From contig DFGU01000093.1 in assembly GCA_002371785.1 (NCBI GenBank), positions 1-6,001 of the forward strand: a stretch of DNA of 6,001 bases, written 5' to 3'. The number at the start of each line of letters is the position of its first letter. The stretch's first letter is position 1. This document shows, piece after piece, positions 1 to 5,635 of this stretch. The notes beneath the pieces are model-generated. The model saw nothing but the letters and a program-made list of their open reading frames with translations, was not told the origin of the DNA and searched no databases. The position numbers and the translations under genes are program-made. This DNA comes from Bacteroidales bacterium UBA3742. GTDB taxonomy: Bacteria > Bacteroidota > Bacteroidia > Bacteroidales > Paludibacteraceae.

Positions 1-1889
1 ACAAATCCCTTGTAGGGCGCGATGCCCAGCGGCTGATAGCGTGCCAGCAGTTCGCGATGCAGGTCCGGATCCACCTTCACGGCGTAGTCCTCTACGAGTT
101 GGCATGCCCGCTCATAGTCGCCCGTGGACACCACCTCTTGCACGATAGCCAGCAGTTGACCGAACAGGCGGCGAACACCCTGGTAGTCGTTCACACGCAG
201 GTAGTGCTTACCGTCACGCTCGATGATCTCGGCCTCGGGCTTCACCGAGTCCACATGAGCCAGCACCCAACGCGCGATGAGCGCGCGGTCGCGCATATGC
301 GATTCCTCTATATTCTTACCCAGTTCTACGCGCACGAGTTGGGTCATGGCGCCGTTCAGCAACTGGTGGTAGTACTGCGTCTTATACGCTTCCTCGTCGG
401 GTACGATACCCAGTTCCACCAGTTTCGGGTCGGCCATATAGTAAAGCGAGAACAGGTCGGCACGGGCTTCCTCCAGCGTAGAGCCATGCTCCTTGAGGTT
501 GTCCTTCGTCACGCCGGGCATCAGTTGTCCCGATCCGTGGCCGAGGCACTCGTGCAGGTCCACGTGTACGTCGCTCATCAGTGCGCCGTATTTCTTAGCC
601 AGTTCGCGCTCCTCGTCAGAGAGGTAGTACTCTTCGTTGAAGCCGTCACCCTGTGCGGCCAGGTAATAGGCCTCGGTCAAGTTGGCTATCGTCACCGACT
701 TGGAGCCGTAGTTCTTGCGAATCCAGTTGGCGTTGGGCAAGTTGATACCGATAGGCGTAGCGGGATAGCAGTCGCCGCCCAGCATAGCCGCCGTGATGAC
801 CTTGGCGGTCACGCCGCGGCACTCCTTCTTCTTGTACTTGGGATCGGTCGGCGAGTTATCCTCAAACCACTGTGCGTTGGCCGAGAGGGTGCGGGTGCGG
901 TCGGTAGCCACCTCGTCGCGGAAGTTGACCATGGCCTCCCAGGCACCGGTGATACCCAGCGGGTCACCGTACACCTCGGTGAAACCGTTGACGAAGTCTA
1001 CGCGGCTCTCCAGGTCGCGCACCCAGGCGATAGCATACTCGTTGAAAGTCTTGAGGTCGCCCGTGCGGTTGAACGCGATGAGTTTCTGCAGCACCAGTCG
1101 CTGCTCGTCGGTCTCGGCATACTCCAGGGCTTTCTCCAGGTTCTCTACCACGTGCTGCAAGGCCTCACGATAGAGGCCGTCACCCTCGGCGCGGAAGACG
1201 CGCTCGATGATCTGGCCGTCGCGCTTGATGAGCTTGGAGTTGAGACCTATCCAGCGCGGTTCGTCGCTGGTATCCTTGTGCTGCTCATACCATGCTTCGG
1301 CTTCGGCGCGGGTGAGACCGTCGTAGTAGTTGCAGGCCGAGGCCAGCAGCAGGTCTTTGTCGGCATCTTGGCACACCTTCTTAGGCAGCACCGTAGGGTC
1401 GAACATGACGCGCACTAGTTCGTCGGTCAGCGCTACGTTGCTCTCCTGGCACGCCCGACGAAACCATGCCTCGGTGCATTCCGGCAGGAACTTATCCTCG
1501 GCATAGTGGTGGTGAATACCGTTGGAGAACCATACGCGCTTCAGGTACTGCTCAAAGAGCTTGAACTGCTCCGATTCGCGGTCGCCCTCATAGCCCAGGT
1601 AGAGTGCTTCGCAGGTACGGCGCACACGCAAGTTGTAGCGGCAGTTCTGGTCGTACAGTATGTCACGCCCCCAGAGCGCAGCTTCGCTCAGGTAGTAGAC
1701 GAGCGCCTTCTGTTGGGTACTCAGGTTCTCAAAATCCGGCACACGGTAGCGCAGGATAGCCAAGTCGTAAAAACGGTCCACGTTGTATTCTATCTCGTCC
1801 GCGCCAACGGTGCGAACCTTATTATTACCCTTGCCGCCGCAGCCCACGAGGGTGAGTGCGGCTACAAGGATGATGAGTAGTCGTTTCAT
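1..1889 (-). CDS. Dipeptidyl peptidase III (M49 zinc peptidase), predicted lipoprotein, C-terminus cut by window edge
   Basis: This gene encodes a family M49 zinc exopeptidase, which removes dipeptides from the N-terminus of short peptides. The window holds 629 codons and no stop; Bacteroides homologues are near 675 residues, so about 45 are missing. The zinc motif HECLGH is at residues 446-451, with His446 and His451 as ligands and Glu447 as catalytic base. The second motif EEARAD is at 473-478, with Glu474 as third ligand. Substrate-binding signatures are present: GFTEVYGDP (302-310), GINLPN (380s) and HMRDR (531-535). HECLGH, instead of the HELLGH of animals, is the form known from Bacteroides thetaiotaomicron DPP III. 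The start at 1889 gives MKRLLIILVAALTLVGC, a charged and hydrophobic stretch ending in lipobox LVGC with Cys17, so the protein is probably a lipoprotein. It begins 12 bp after the phosphorylase stop, so the two are likely one transcript. The family assignment is firm; the location is inferred. Confidence 0.95.
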   Translation of the reverse strand, partial: MKRLLIILVAALTLVGCGGKGNNKVRTVGADEIEYNVDRFYDLAILRYRVPDFENLSTQQKALVYYLSEAALWGRDILYDQNCRYNLRVRRTCEALYLGYEGDRESEQFKLFEQYLKRVWFSNGIHHHYAEDKFLPECTEAWFRRACQESNVALTDELVRVMFDPTVLPKKVCQDADKDLLLASACNYYDGLTRAEAEAWYEQHKDTSDEPRWIGLNSKLIKRDGQIIERVFRAEGDGLYREALQHVVENLEKALEYAETDEQRLVLQKLIAFNRTGDLKTFNEYAIAWVRDLESRVDFVNGFTEVYGDPLGITGAWEAMVNFRDEVATDRTRTLSANAQWFEDNSPTDPKYKKKECRGVTAKVITAAMLGGDCYPATPIGINLPNANWIRKNYGSKSVTIANLTEAYYLAAQGDGFNEEYYLSDEERELAKKYGALMSDVHVDLHECLGHGSGQLMPGVTKDNLKEHGSTLEEARADLFSLYYMADPKLVELGIVPDEEAYKTQYYHQLLNGAMTQLVRVELGKNIEESHMRDRALIARWVLAHVDSVKPEAEIIERDGKHYLRVNDYQGVRRLFGQLLAIVQEVVSTGDYERACQLVEDYAVKVDPDLHRELLARYQPLGIAPYKGF

Positions 1890-1901
1890 ATAAAATTGGT
1901 T

Positions 1902-2777
1902 TTAGAAGCGCTCCAGTACGGTGCGTACCAGCTCCTTGATACGAGGTTTGTAGTCGGTGTTGGCGGCCTCTATCTTACGCTGTGCGATCACGCAGCATAC
2001 GGTCATAGCCTTGTGGCCCATATGCAGAGCCAGACCGGCGATACAACTGCCCTCCATCTCGTAGTTGGTGATACGCTGTCCCTCGTAGCGGAACGACGTG
2101 ATCTTCTCGTTGATATCTGGCACAGCCAGATCCACGCGCAGCACGCGGCCTTGCGGACCATAGAAACCGTTGGCGGCGATGGTGCAACCGCGCATCATGT
2201 CATCGCGAGCGATCTTGTTGACCAGTTCGGGATTAGCCGATACCACGTAAGGCACAGCGGCTTTCTTCGGATAGCCGATATGCTCTACGAGTGCTTTCTC
2301 AAAGCCCAGGTCCACAATCTTGTCACGGTCGTGATAGAAGGCCAGCACGCCGTCGAAGCCGATCGACTTCTGGCTAACGAGGAACGTACCCAGAGGGATA
2401 TCCTCTTGCATACCGCCGCACGTACCGATACGTACGATCTCCAGGTGACGCGGTTCGGCTTTCTCCTGGCGGGTCTCAAAGTCGATATTGGCCAGGGCGT
2501 CGATCTCGTTCATCACGATGTCGCAGTTGTCGGTACCGATACCGGTGGAGATACAGGAGATACGTTTACCCTGATAACGGCCGGTGATGGTGTGGAACTC
2601 ACGCGATTGTACATCGCACTCTATACTACCTTCGTCGAAGAAGGATGCTACCATGTTAACACGGTCTTGGTCACCTACGAGGATGATCTTGTCGGCCAAG
2701 AATTCGGGACGTAGGTGCAGATGAAATGCAGAGCCATCAGCATTGATGATCAACTGCGATGCAGGAAAAGTTTTCAT
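1902..2777 (-). CDS. Nucleoside phosphorylase, uridine phosphorylase-like (PNP/UDP family)
   Basis: This is a cytosolic nucleoside phosphorylase of the PNP/UDP superfamily, which splits a nucleoside with phosphate into a base and (deoxy)ribose 1-phosphate for salvage. Landmarks line up in order with E. coli uridine phosphorylase: GDQDRV (35-40, phosphate site; GDPDRV in E. coli), STGIGTDN (77-84), RIGTCGG (116-122, like RIGTTG), a base-recognition stretch with AANGFYGPQGR (201-211), and NYEMEG (238-243), whose Met-Glu pair normally holds the ribose. At 291 residues it is longer than the E. coli enzyme (about 253), with extra length near the N-terminus and around 100-112. There is no signal peptide. 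The ATG at 2777 is the natural start and lies in an A/T-rich leader without a Shine-Dalgarno site. Uridine is the most likely substrate, but another nucleoside cannot be excluded. DPP III follows after 12 bp, so they probably share a transcript. Confidence 0.93.
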   Translation of the reverse strand: MKTFPASQLIINADGSAFHLHLRPEFLADKIILVGDQDRVNMVASFFDEGSIECDVQSREFHTITGRYQGKRISCISTGIGTDNCDIVMNEIDALANIDFETRQEKAEPRHLEIVRIGTCGGMQEDIPLGTFLVSQKSIGFDGVLAFYHDRDKIVDLGFEKALVEHIGYPKKAAVPYVVSANPELVNKIARDDMMRGCTIAANGFYGPQGRVLRVDLAVPDINEKITSFRYEGQRITNYEMEGSCIAGLALHMGHKAMTVCCVIAQRKIEAANTDYKPRIKELVRTVLERF

Positions 2778-2791
2778 GATATATGGGTATT

Positions 2792-2826
2792 AACTTTAAA
2801 CTTTAAACTTTCAACTTTCAACTTTA
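2792..2826. repeat. 7-bp tandem repeat, five copies, between DUF3467 gene and phosphorylase gene
   Basis: Five head-to-tail copies of AACTTT(A/C) fill most of the 50-bp spacer: 2792-2798, 2799-2805, 2806-2812, 2813-2819 and 2820-2826. Copies one, two and five end in A, and three and four end in C. The tract stops one base before the stop codon of the DUF3467 gene. I see no TAnnTTTG promoter element in this spacer, so the phosphorylase is either read through from upstream or uses a promoter I cannot recognise. Its function is unknown; it could be a slippage-prone tract or a simple spacer. Confidence 0.9.
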
Positions 2827-2827
2827 T

Positions 2828-3151
2828 TTACGCTTCGCCGCCACCGAACGACATCGGATAGGTCGAACCCGGAATGGGACGATTCTGGTTGTTACCGGGG
2901 TTTTTGATAGTACCGAATTGCTTCTCGTACTTCGCGATGTTATCTTGCAGCGCCATCAGCAGACGTTTTGCATGTTCCGGGGTGGTCACGACGCGCGACA
3001 CCACGTTAGCCTGTTTCAGACCCGGCATCATTTGTGCGAAATCCAGCACGAACTCCGTAGGAGTATGTGCGATCAGTGCCAAGTTGGAAAACACTCCCGT
3101 AGCTTTGTCCTGCGGGATGTTAATGCTTAGTTGTTGATTTTGTTCAGCCAT
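2828..3151 (-). CDS. DUF3467 family small protein
   Basis: The product is 107 residues, without signal peptide or membrane segment, so it is presumably cytosolic. It matches what I recall of DUF3467, a Bacteroidota-rich family of about 100 residues with no settled function. The recognisable core is FSNLALIAHTPTEFVLDF (21-38), a MMPG turn (41-44) and the best conserved part, TPEHAKRLLMALQDNIAKYE (57-76), probably one amphipathic helix. The tail after 82 is rich in Gly, Pro and Asn and looks disordered. The start at 3151 (MAEQNQQ) is typical for the family, and its leader has no Shine-Dalgarno site. It sits between two tandem-repeat spacers, 95 bp after the glycosyltransferase and 50 bp before the phosphorylase. 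Neither neighbour explains its role. The family call is confident; the function is unknown. Confidence 0.88.
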   Translation of the reverse strand: MAEQNQQLSINIPQDKATGVFSNLALIAHTPTEFVLDFAQMMPGLKQANVVSRVVTTPEHAKRLLMALQDNIAKYEKQFGTIKNPGNNQNRPIPGSTYPMSFGGGEA

Positions 3152-3170
3152 AATATAGATAGTTAATTTG

Positions 3171-3248
3171 TTTACTAGTTGATTAGTTTACTAGTTGATT
3201 AGTTTACTAGTTGATTAGTTTACTAGTTGATTCGTTTATCGGTTTATC
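3171..3248. repeat. 16-bp tandem repeat with ACTAGT core, four copies plus degenerate ends
   Basis: The unit TTTACTAGTTGATTAG occurs at 3171-3186, 3187-3202 and 3203-3218 without change, and at 3219-3234 with the last two bases as CG. A degenerate partial unit precedes it (AGTTAATTTG, 3161-3170). A shorter doublet of GTTTATC follows (3234-3240 and 3242-3248), and its end runs into the stop codon of the glycosyltransferase gene. Each unit has the palindrome ACTAGT, so neighbouring units could pair as 6-bp stems in RNA or DNA. The copies are directly adjacent without spacers, so this is not a CRISPR. The tract makes up most of the 95 bp between the glycosyltransferase and DUF3467 genes, and no consensus promoter is visible in it. 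Confidence 0.92.
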
Positions 3249-4419
3249 ACCACGTCGGGTTCTTCTGCCCTTGTCCATTCATGAGCGAGAGCGTAAGAAC
3301 CGGCATCGACAGGTCGTACCACCAGAGTCGCCACGGGTTGAAACGGTGCTCGCCCAAGGTGTGTGCACCGCGGTTGATGACAACGGCCAAGGTGATACCG
3401 CGCACGAGCGCCAACAGCAGGGCTGCGACCCACGTGATGGGGTGCGCAAAGACGCCCATCAGGATAAGCGAAATGTACCAAAGTCCGCGCACCACGGGTT
3501 CGACAGCCAGCCACAACTTGGTCTGCCAACGGTAGGCAGGCGAGACGCTCAGGTGGCGGCGGCGCTGCACGAGCCATTCGTGCCAAGTATGTTTGCTCTC
3601 CGACCATGTGATACTCTCTCGCGAGGTCACTACAGCCGTGTTCTTTGCGGTAGCCACCTTGTTGACAAACAGATCATCGTCACCCGAACGCAGGTGTATC
3701 GTGTCGGAGAAGCCGCCGCTACGGAAGAAGAGCGACTTCGAGTAGGCCAAGTTGCGTCCTACGCCCATATAGGGATGTCCGCATAGGGCAGCGCCCATAT
3801 ACTGCAGTCCGCTATAGAGCGTCTGGTAACGCGTCAGTCGGTTAACCATACCGGGTTCGTAGAAATAGCCCCCATAGCCGAGCACCACCTCGATGCCCGC
3901 TTGGGCAAAGGGTGCCATCATCTCGCGGATCCACTGATTGGATTCGGGACGACAGTCAGCATCCGTCAGCAGCAGGTAGTCATACCGTGCCGACTTGGCA
4001 GCCAGGGTGAGTCCCAGTTTCTTGGTGCTTATCACGCGGGCACCGGCGGGCACGAAGGTGGTATGCAGCCGGTCGTACTGACGGCAATAGCGGTCCAGCA
4101 CGTCGCGCGTGTCGTCCTGCGAACCGTCGTTCACCACAATCACCTCATACTCGGGATAGTCCTGCGAGAGCAACGACTGCAGGTAAGCCTCCAGGTGTTC
4201 GCCCTCGTTGCGCGCACAGACCACGACGCTCACGCCTGGCAACGGTTTCGCTTCGACATCCTGTGCAGCAGGCTTCGTCCGTTTGCGGCGACTGACAGCC
4301 CCCAGGTAGCGTATCGCGTAGTACATCAGGTAGCACCATAGCGCACCGGCCACGGCCAGCAGCACGATGTCCCATGTGGTAAACGTCAGCAGATATGTCA
4401 ACAGTTCTTCATTCAGCAT
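3247..4419 (-). CDS. Membrane-anchored family 2 glycosyltransferase
   Basis: This gene encodes a 390-residue inner-membrane glycosyltransferase with a GT-A catalytic domain on the cytosolic side. One membrane helix lies at about 16-38, followed by a basic stretch (RRKR, 44-47). The catalytic domain starts at SVVVCARNE (64-72) and contains VIVVNDGS (93-100, nucleotide-binding Asp97), LLLTDADC (149-156, the metal-binding DxD-type motif Asp153/Asp155), GDDDLF (246-251, at the place of the catalytic-base acidic motif) and QRRRHLS (285-291, comparable with the QxxRW region of processive enzymes but without the Trp). Two or three hydrophobic segments follow (about 303-323, 326-349, 366-380). This architecture resembles processive or lipid-linked GT2 enzymes. 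Donor and acceptor cannot be read from the sequence. It starts 9 bp after the PCMD gene stop, so the two are almost certainly co-transcribed and may act on the same envelope or exported glycan. Confidence 0.93.
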   Translation of the reverse strand: MLNEELLTYLLTFTTWDIVLLAVAGALWCYLMYYAIRYLGAVSRRKRTKPAAQDVEAKPLPGVSVVVCARNEGEHLEAYLQSLLSQDYPEYEVIVVNDGSQDDTRDVLDRYCRQYDRLHTTFVPAGARVISTKKLGLTLAAKSARYDYLLLTDADCRPESNQWIREMMAPFAQAGIEVVLGYGGYFYEPGMVNRLTRYQTLYSGLQYMGAALCGHPYMGVGRNLAYSKSLFFRSGGFSDTIHLRSGDDDLFVNKVATAKNTAVVTSRESITWSESKHTWHEWLVQRRRHLSVSPAYRWQTKLWLAVEPVVRGLWYISLILMGVFAHPITWVAALLLALVRGITLAVVINRGAHTLGEHRFNPWRLWWYDLSMPVLTLSLMNGQGQKNPTW

Positions 4420-4428
4420 AGCCTCGTC

Positions 4429-5397
4429 TTATTCATCATATACCAGTCGCACATTGTCGATCCATAGCGTGTTGCCCTCATGACCGGTGAAGGCCTCGAA
4501 GCGGCTGGAGGTCATCATCAGAATGGCATGCGTCGGCGTAGCGTTAGCATCCCAGCCCTCTTCCTGGATGGGCACGTTCTTACCCTTGCTGTTCACGGCG
4601 CGGAAGGGTTTTACGAAACCCATGTAGGGCTTGTAGAACGCCTTGCCCGTGATGTCGCCATAGTAGAGCGGCAGACGGTGGGCATTGACCCATGCCGTCT
4701 GGGTCTTGCCGAAGCGCTCGTAGGCGGTCGCCACACGCACGGCGTGCACCTTGCCGTCGGGCGTCTCCCAACGACGTTGCAGGAACATATACACCTCGCA
4801 CTCGTCATGCTGGCCCTGCTGCTTCTTGGGCGCCGAGAGGCCTTTGGCCACCCATACCCATGTCTCGGGCGAGACCTGACAGCGGTAGTCGAACATCAGG
4901 GCTTTCGGTCGTTTGGTGAAGGGTACACCCATATCCAGGTAGCGGTACGGATCCTTAGCCGAGGTGATCGGCTCCAGCGTACGGCCCCAGAACAAGGTGC
5001 CGGCTGCCAGCACCGATATGTCGATCATGCCCAGCACTTTGACTTCCTGCATCTTAACATCCAGTCGGGCACACGTGCCGCCACCCGATCGTTTCTCCGG
5101 ACTGGCAGTACACGAGCCCTTCTCTATGCCGGCCACCTTGGCGTACGCATTGCTGCAGGTCCATGGGCTGGACCATTTGCCTGAGTACTGATAGGCAGCA
5201 TTCTCCGTGATGGTACGGTTGGGTCCGATGCAGTAGAGCGTGCGGGTCTGGCCGCCGATCAGGCGCGACTCCTTGATATAGCGCGTCGTCCACGACTCCA
5301 TCGTGCCGAAGGGCACCTGCTCCACTCGCTCTGCGTAGGCGCTATGCGCGAACGCGAGACCAAGAACAAACACTATAAATCGTATGATTCGTTGCAT
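4429..5397 (-). CDS. Secreted PCMD-domain protein (putative carbohydrate metabolism domain)
   Basis: The protein has 322 residues and a clear signal peptide: MQR, a hydrophobic core at 4-17, then a likely cut after AYA (20-22). No lipobox Cys is present, so it should be soluble in the periplasm or outside the cell. The start of the mature chain (VPFGTMESW, 28-36) and especially its end (THAILMMTSSRFEAFTGHEG at 289-308, then TLWIDNVRLVY) match what I know of the PCMD family, found mainly in Bacteroidota. No catalytic residues are recognisable, and the family's carbohydrate role is itself tentative. The mature part has six cysteines (56, 81, 96, 109, 173, 200); four of them fall between 56 and 109, in a stretch I do not recall from typical members, and could form disulphides. 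A Bacteroides-type promoter lies just upstream, and the glycosyltransferase follows after 9 bp. Confidence 0.8.
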   Translation of the reverse strand: MQRIIRFIVFVLGLAFAHSAYAERVEQVPFGTMESWTTRYIKESRLIGGQTRTLYCIGPNRTITENAAYQYSGKWSSPWTCSNAYAKVAGIEKGSCTASPEKRSGGGTCARLDVKMQEVKVLGMIDISVLAAGTLFWGRTLEPITSAKDPYRYLDMGVPFTKRPKALMFDYRCQVSPETWVWVAKGLSAPKKQQGQHDECEVYMFLQRRWETPDGKVHAVRVATAYERFGKTQTAWVNAHRLPLYYGDITGKAFYKPYMGFVKPFRAVNSKGKNVPIQEEGWDANATPTHAILMMTSSRFEAFTGHEGNTLWIDNVRLVYDE

Positions 5398-5426
5398 CTA
5401 AAAGCAGTTTTCTCCAATTTCGGCTG

Positions 5427-5457
5427 CAAATTTACTACAAATTTTTCAAATTTGCAA
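5427..5457 (-). promoter_or_regulatory. Bacteroides-type promoter for the PCMD/glycosyltransferase unit
   Basis: On the minus strand, TTG (5457-5455) is followed by 20 bp and then TAAATTTG (5434-5427). This fits the Bacteroides primary-sigma consensus: a -33 element with a TTG core and a -7 element TAnnTTTG, usually 19-21 bp apart. Transcription would start near 5420, leaving a leader of roughly 20-25 nt before the ATG at 5397. The words CAAATTT at 5427, 5438 and 5447 (plus strand) repeat through the promoter at spacings of 11 and 9 bp. The -33 element overlaps the edge of a long inverted repeat, so a protein bound there could affect initiation. Confidence 0.7.
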
Positions 5458-5518
5458 GATTTAGACGTAAAAAATCCAAAAATGCTTGCATAATTTGTGT
5501 TTTTACGGCTAAAGATTG
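5455..5518. repeat. Long imperfect inverted repeat directly upstream of the PCMD promoter
   Basis: Arms 5455-5473 and 5500-5518 are complementary at 16 of 19 positions. The matched blocks are CAA/TTG, TTTAG/CTAAA and CGTAAAAA/TTTTTACG; mismatches fall at 5458, 5459 and 5465. A second small palindrome, ATGC-TT-GCAT (5482-5491), shares the same centre (5486.5). The structure could be a dyad operator, an A/T-rich hairpin that ends transcription of the upstream gene, or a remnant of a small mobile element. The sequence alone does not decide. Confidence 0.65.
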
Positions 5519-5520
5519 GA

Positions 5521-5540
5521 GTTTGCACAACAGTGCGAAC
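5521..5540. repeat. Short inverted repeat (8-bp stem, 4-nt loop)
   Basis: GTTTGCAC (5521-5528) and GTGCGAAC (5533-5540) pair at seven of eight positions around the loop AACA. The exception (5524/5537) is a G-T wobble if plus-strand RNA is made and an A-C mismatch on the minus strand. It begins three bases after the long inverted repeat. No T-run follows in the minus direction, so it is not a standard intrinsic terminator. Confidence 0.5.
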
Positions 5541-5555
5541 GTAAATTCGGGGGGA

Positions 5556-5583
5556 CCCTGCTATAAATTCTTTTATAGTAGGG
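5556..5583. repeat. Strong inverted repeat (12-bp stem, 4-nt loop) downstream of the upstream gene
   Basis: CCCTGCTATAAA (5556-5567) and TTTATAGTAGGG (5572-5583) pair at eleven of twelve positions around the loop TTCT; position 5560/5579 is a G-T wobble on the plus strand. It lies 52 bp past the stop codon of the gene ending at 5636. It is the most likely 3' hairpin for that gene, although on the minus strand a C-run follows and not a T-run, so it could also be an operator or an RNA-stabilising element. Confidence 0.65.
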
Positions 5584-5635
5584 AGGACCGAAGTTACTAC
5601 AAACCAAAGGGGCGTGCCGAAAGTACGATTCCAAA

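Noticed and set aside
57..1418. A 453-codon plus-strand open frame opposite DPP III
   Set aside because: It is antisense to a gene with intact M49 motifs, and its His/Val/Leu-rich product with no domain is typical of a shadow frame in G+C-rich coding DNA.
1896..2714. A 272-codon plus-strand open frame opposite the phosphorylase
   Set aside because: The minus strand carries all phosphorylase motifs over the same bases, and the plus-strand product shows no recognisable domain.
3171..3234. Possible CRISPR array
   Set aside because: The 16-bp units are directly adjacent without unique spacers, are too short for CRISPR repeats, and no cas gene is near.
3211..3786. A 191-codon plus-strand open frame starting inside the 16-bp repeat
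   Set aside because: It overlaps the repeat array and the C-terminal coding part of the glycosyltransferase, and its product is of low plausibility.
4480..5184. A 234-codon plus-strand open frame opposite the PCMD gene
   Set aside because: It is antisense to a protein with signal peptide and PCMD ending; its composition is that of a shadow frame.
5491..5497. TAATTTG as a -7 promoter element on the plus strand
   Set aside because: The spacing within the element is one base short of TAnnTTTG, and no plus-strand gene follows.
5556..5583. Classical intrinsic terminator for the gene ending at 5636
   Set aside because: The stem is good, but in the direction of transcription it is followed by a run of C and not T, so it is listed only as an inverted repeat.
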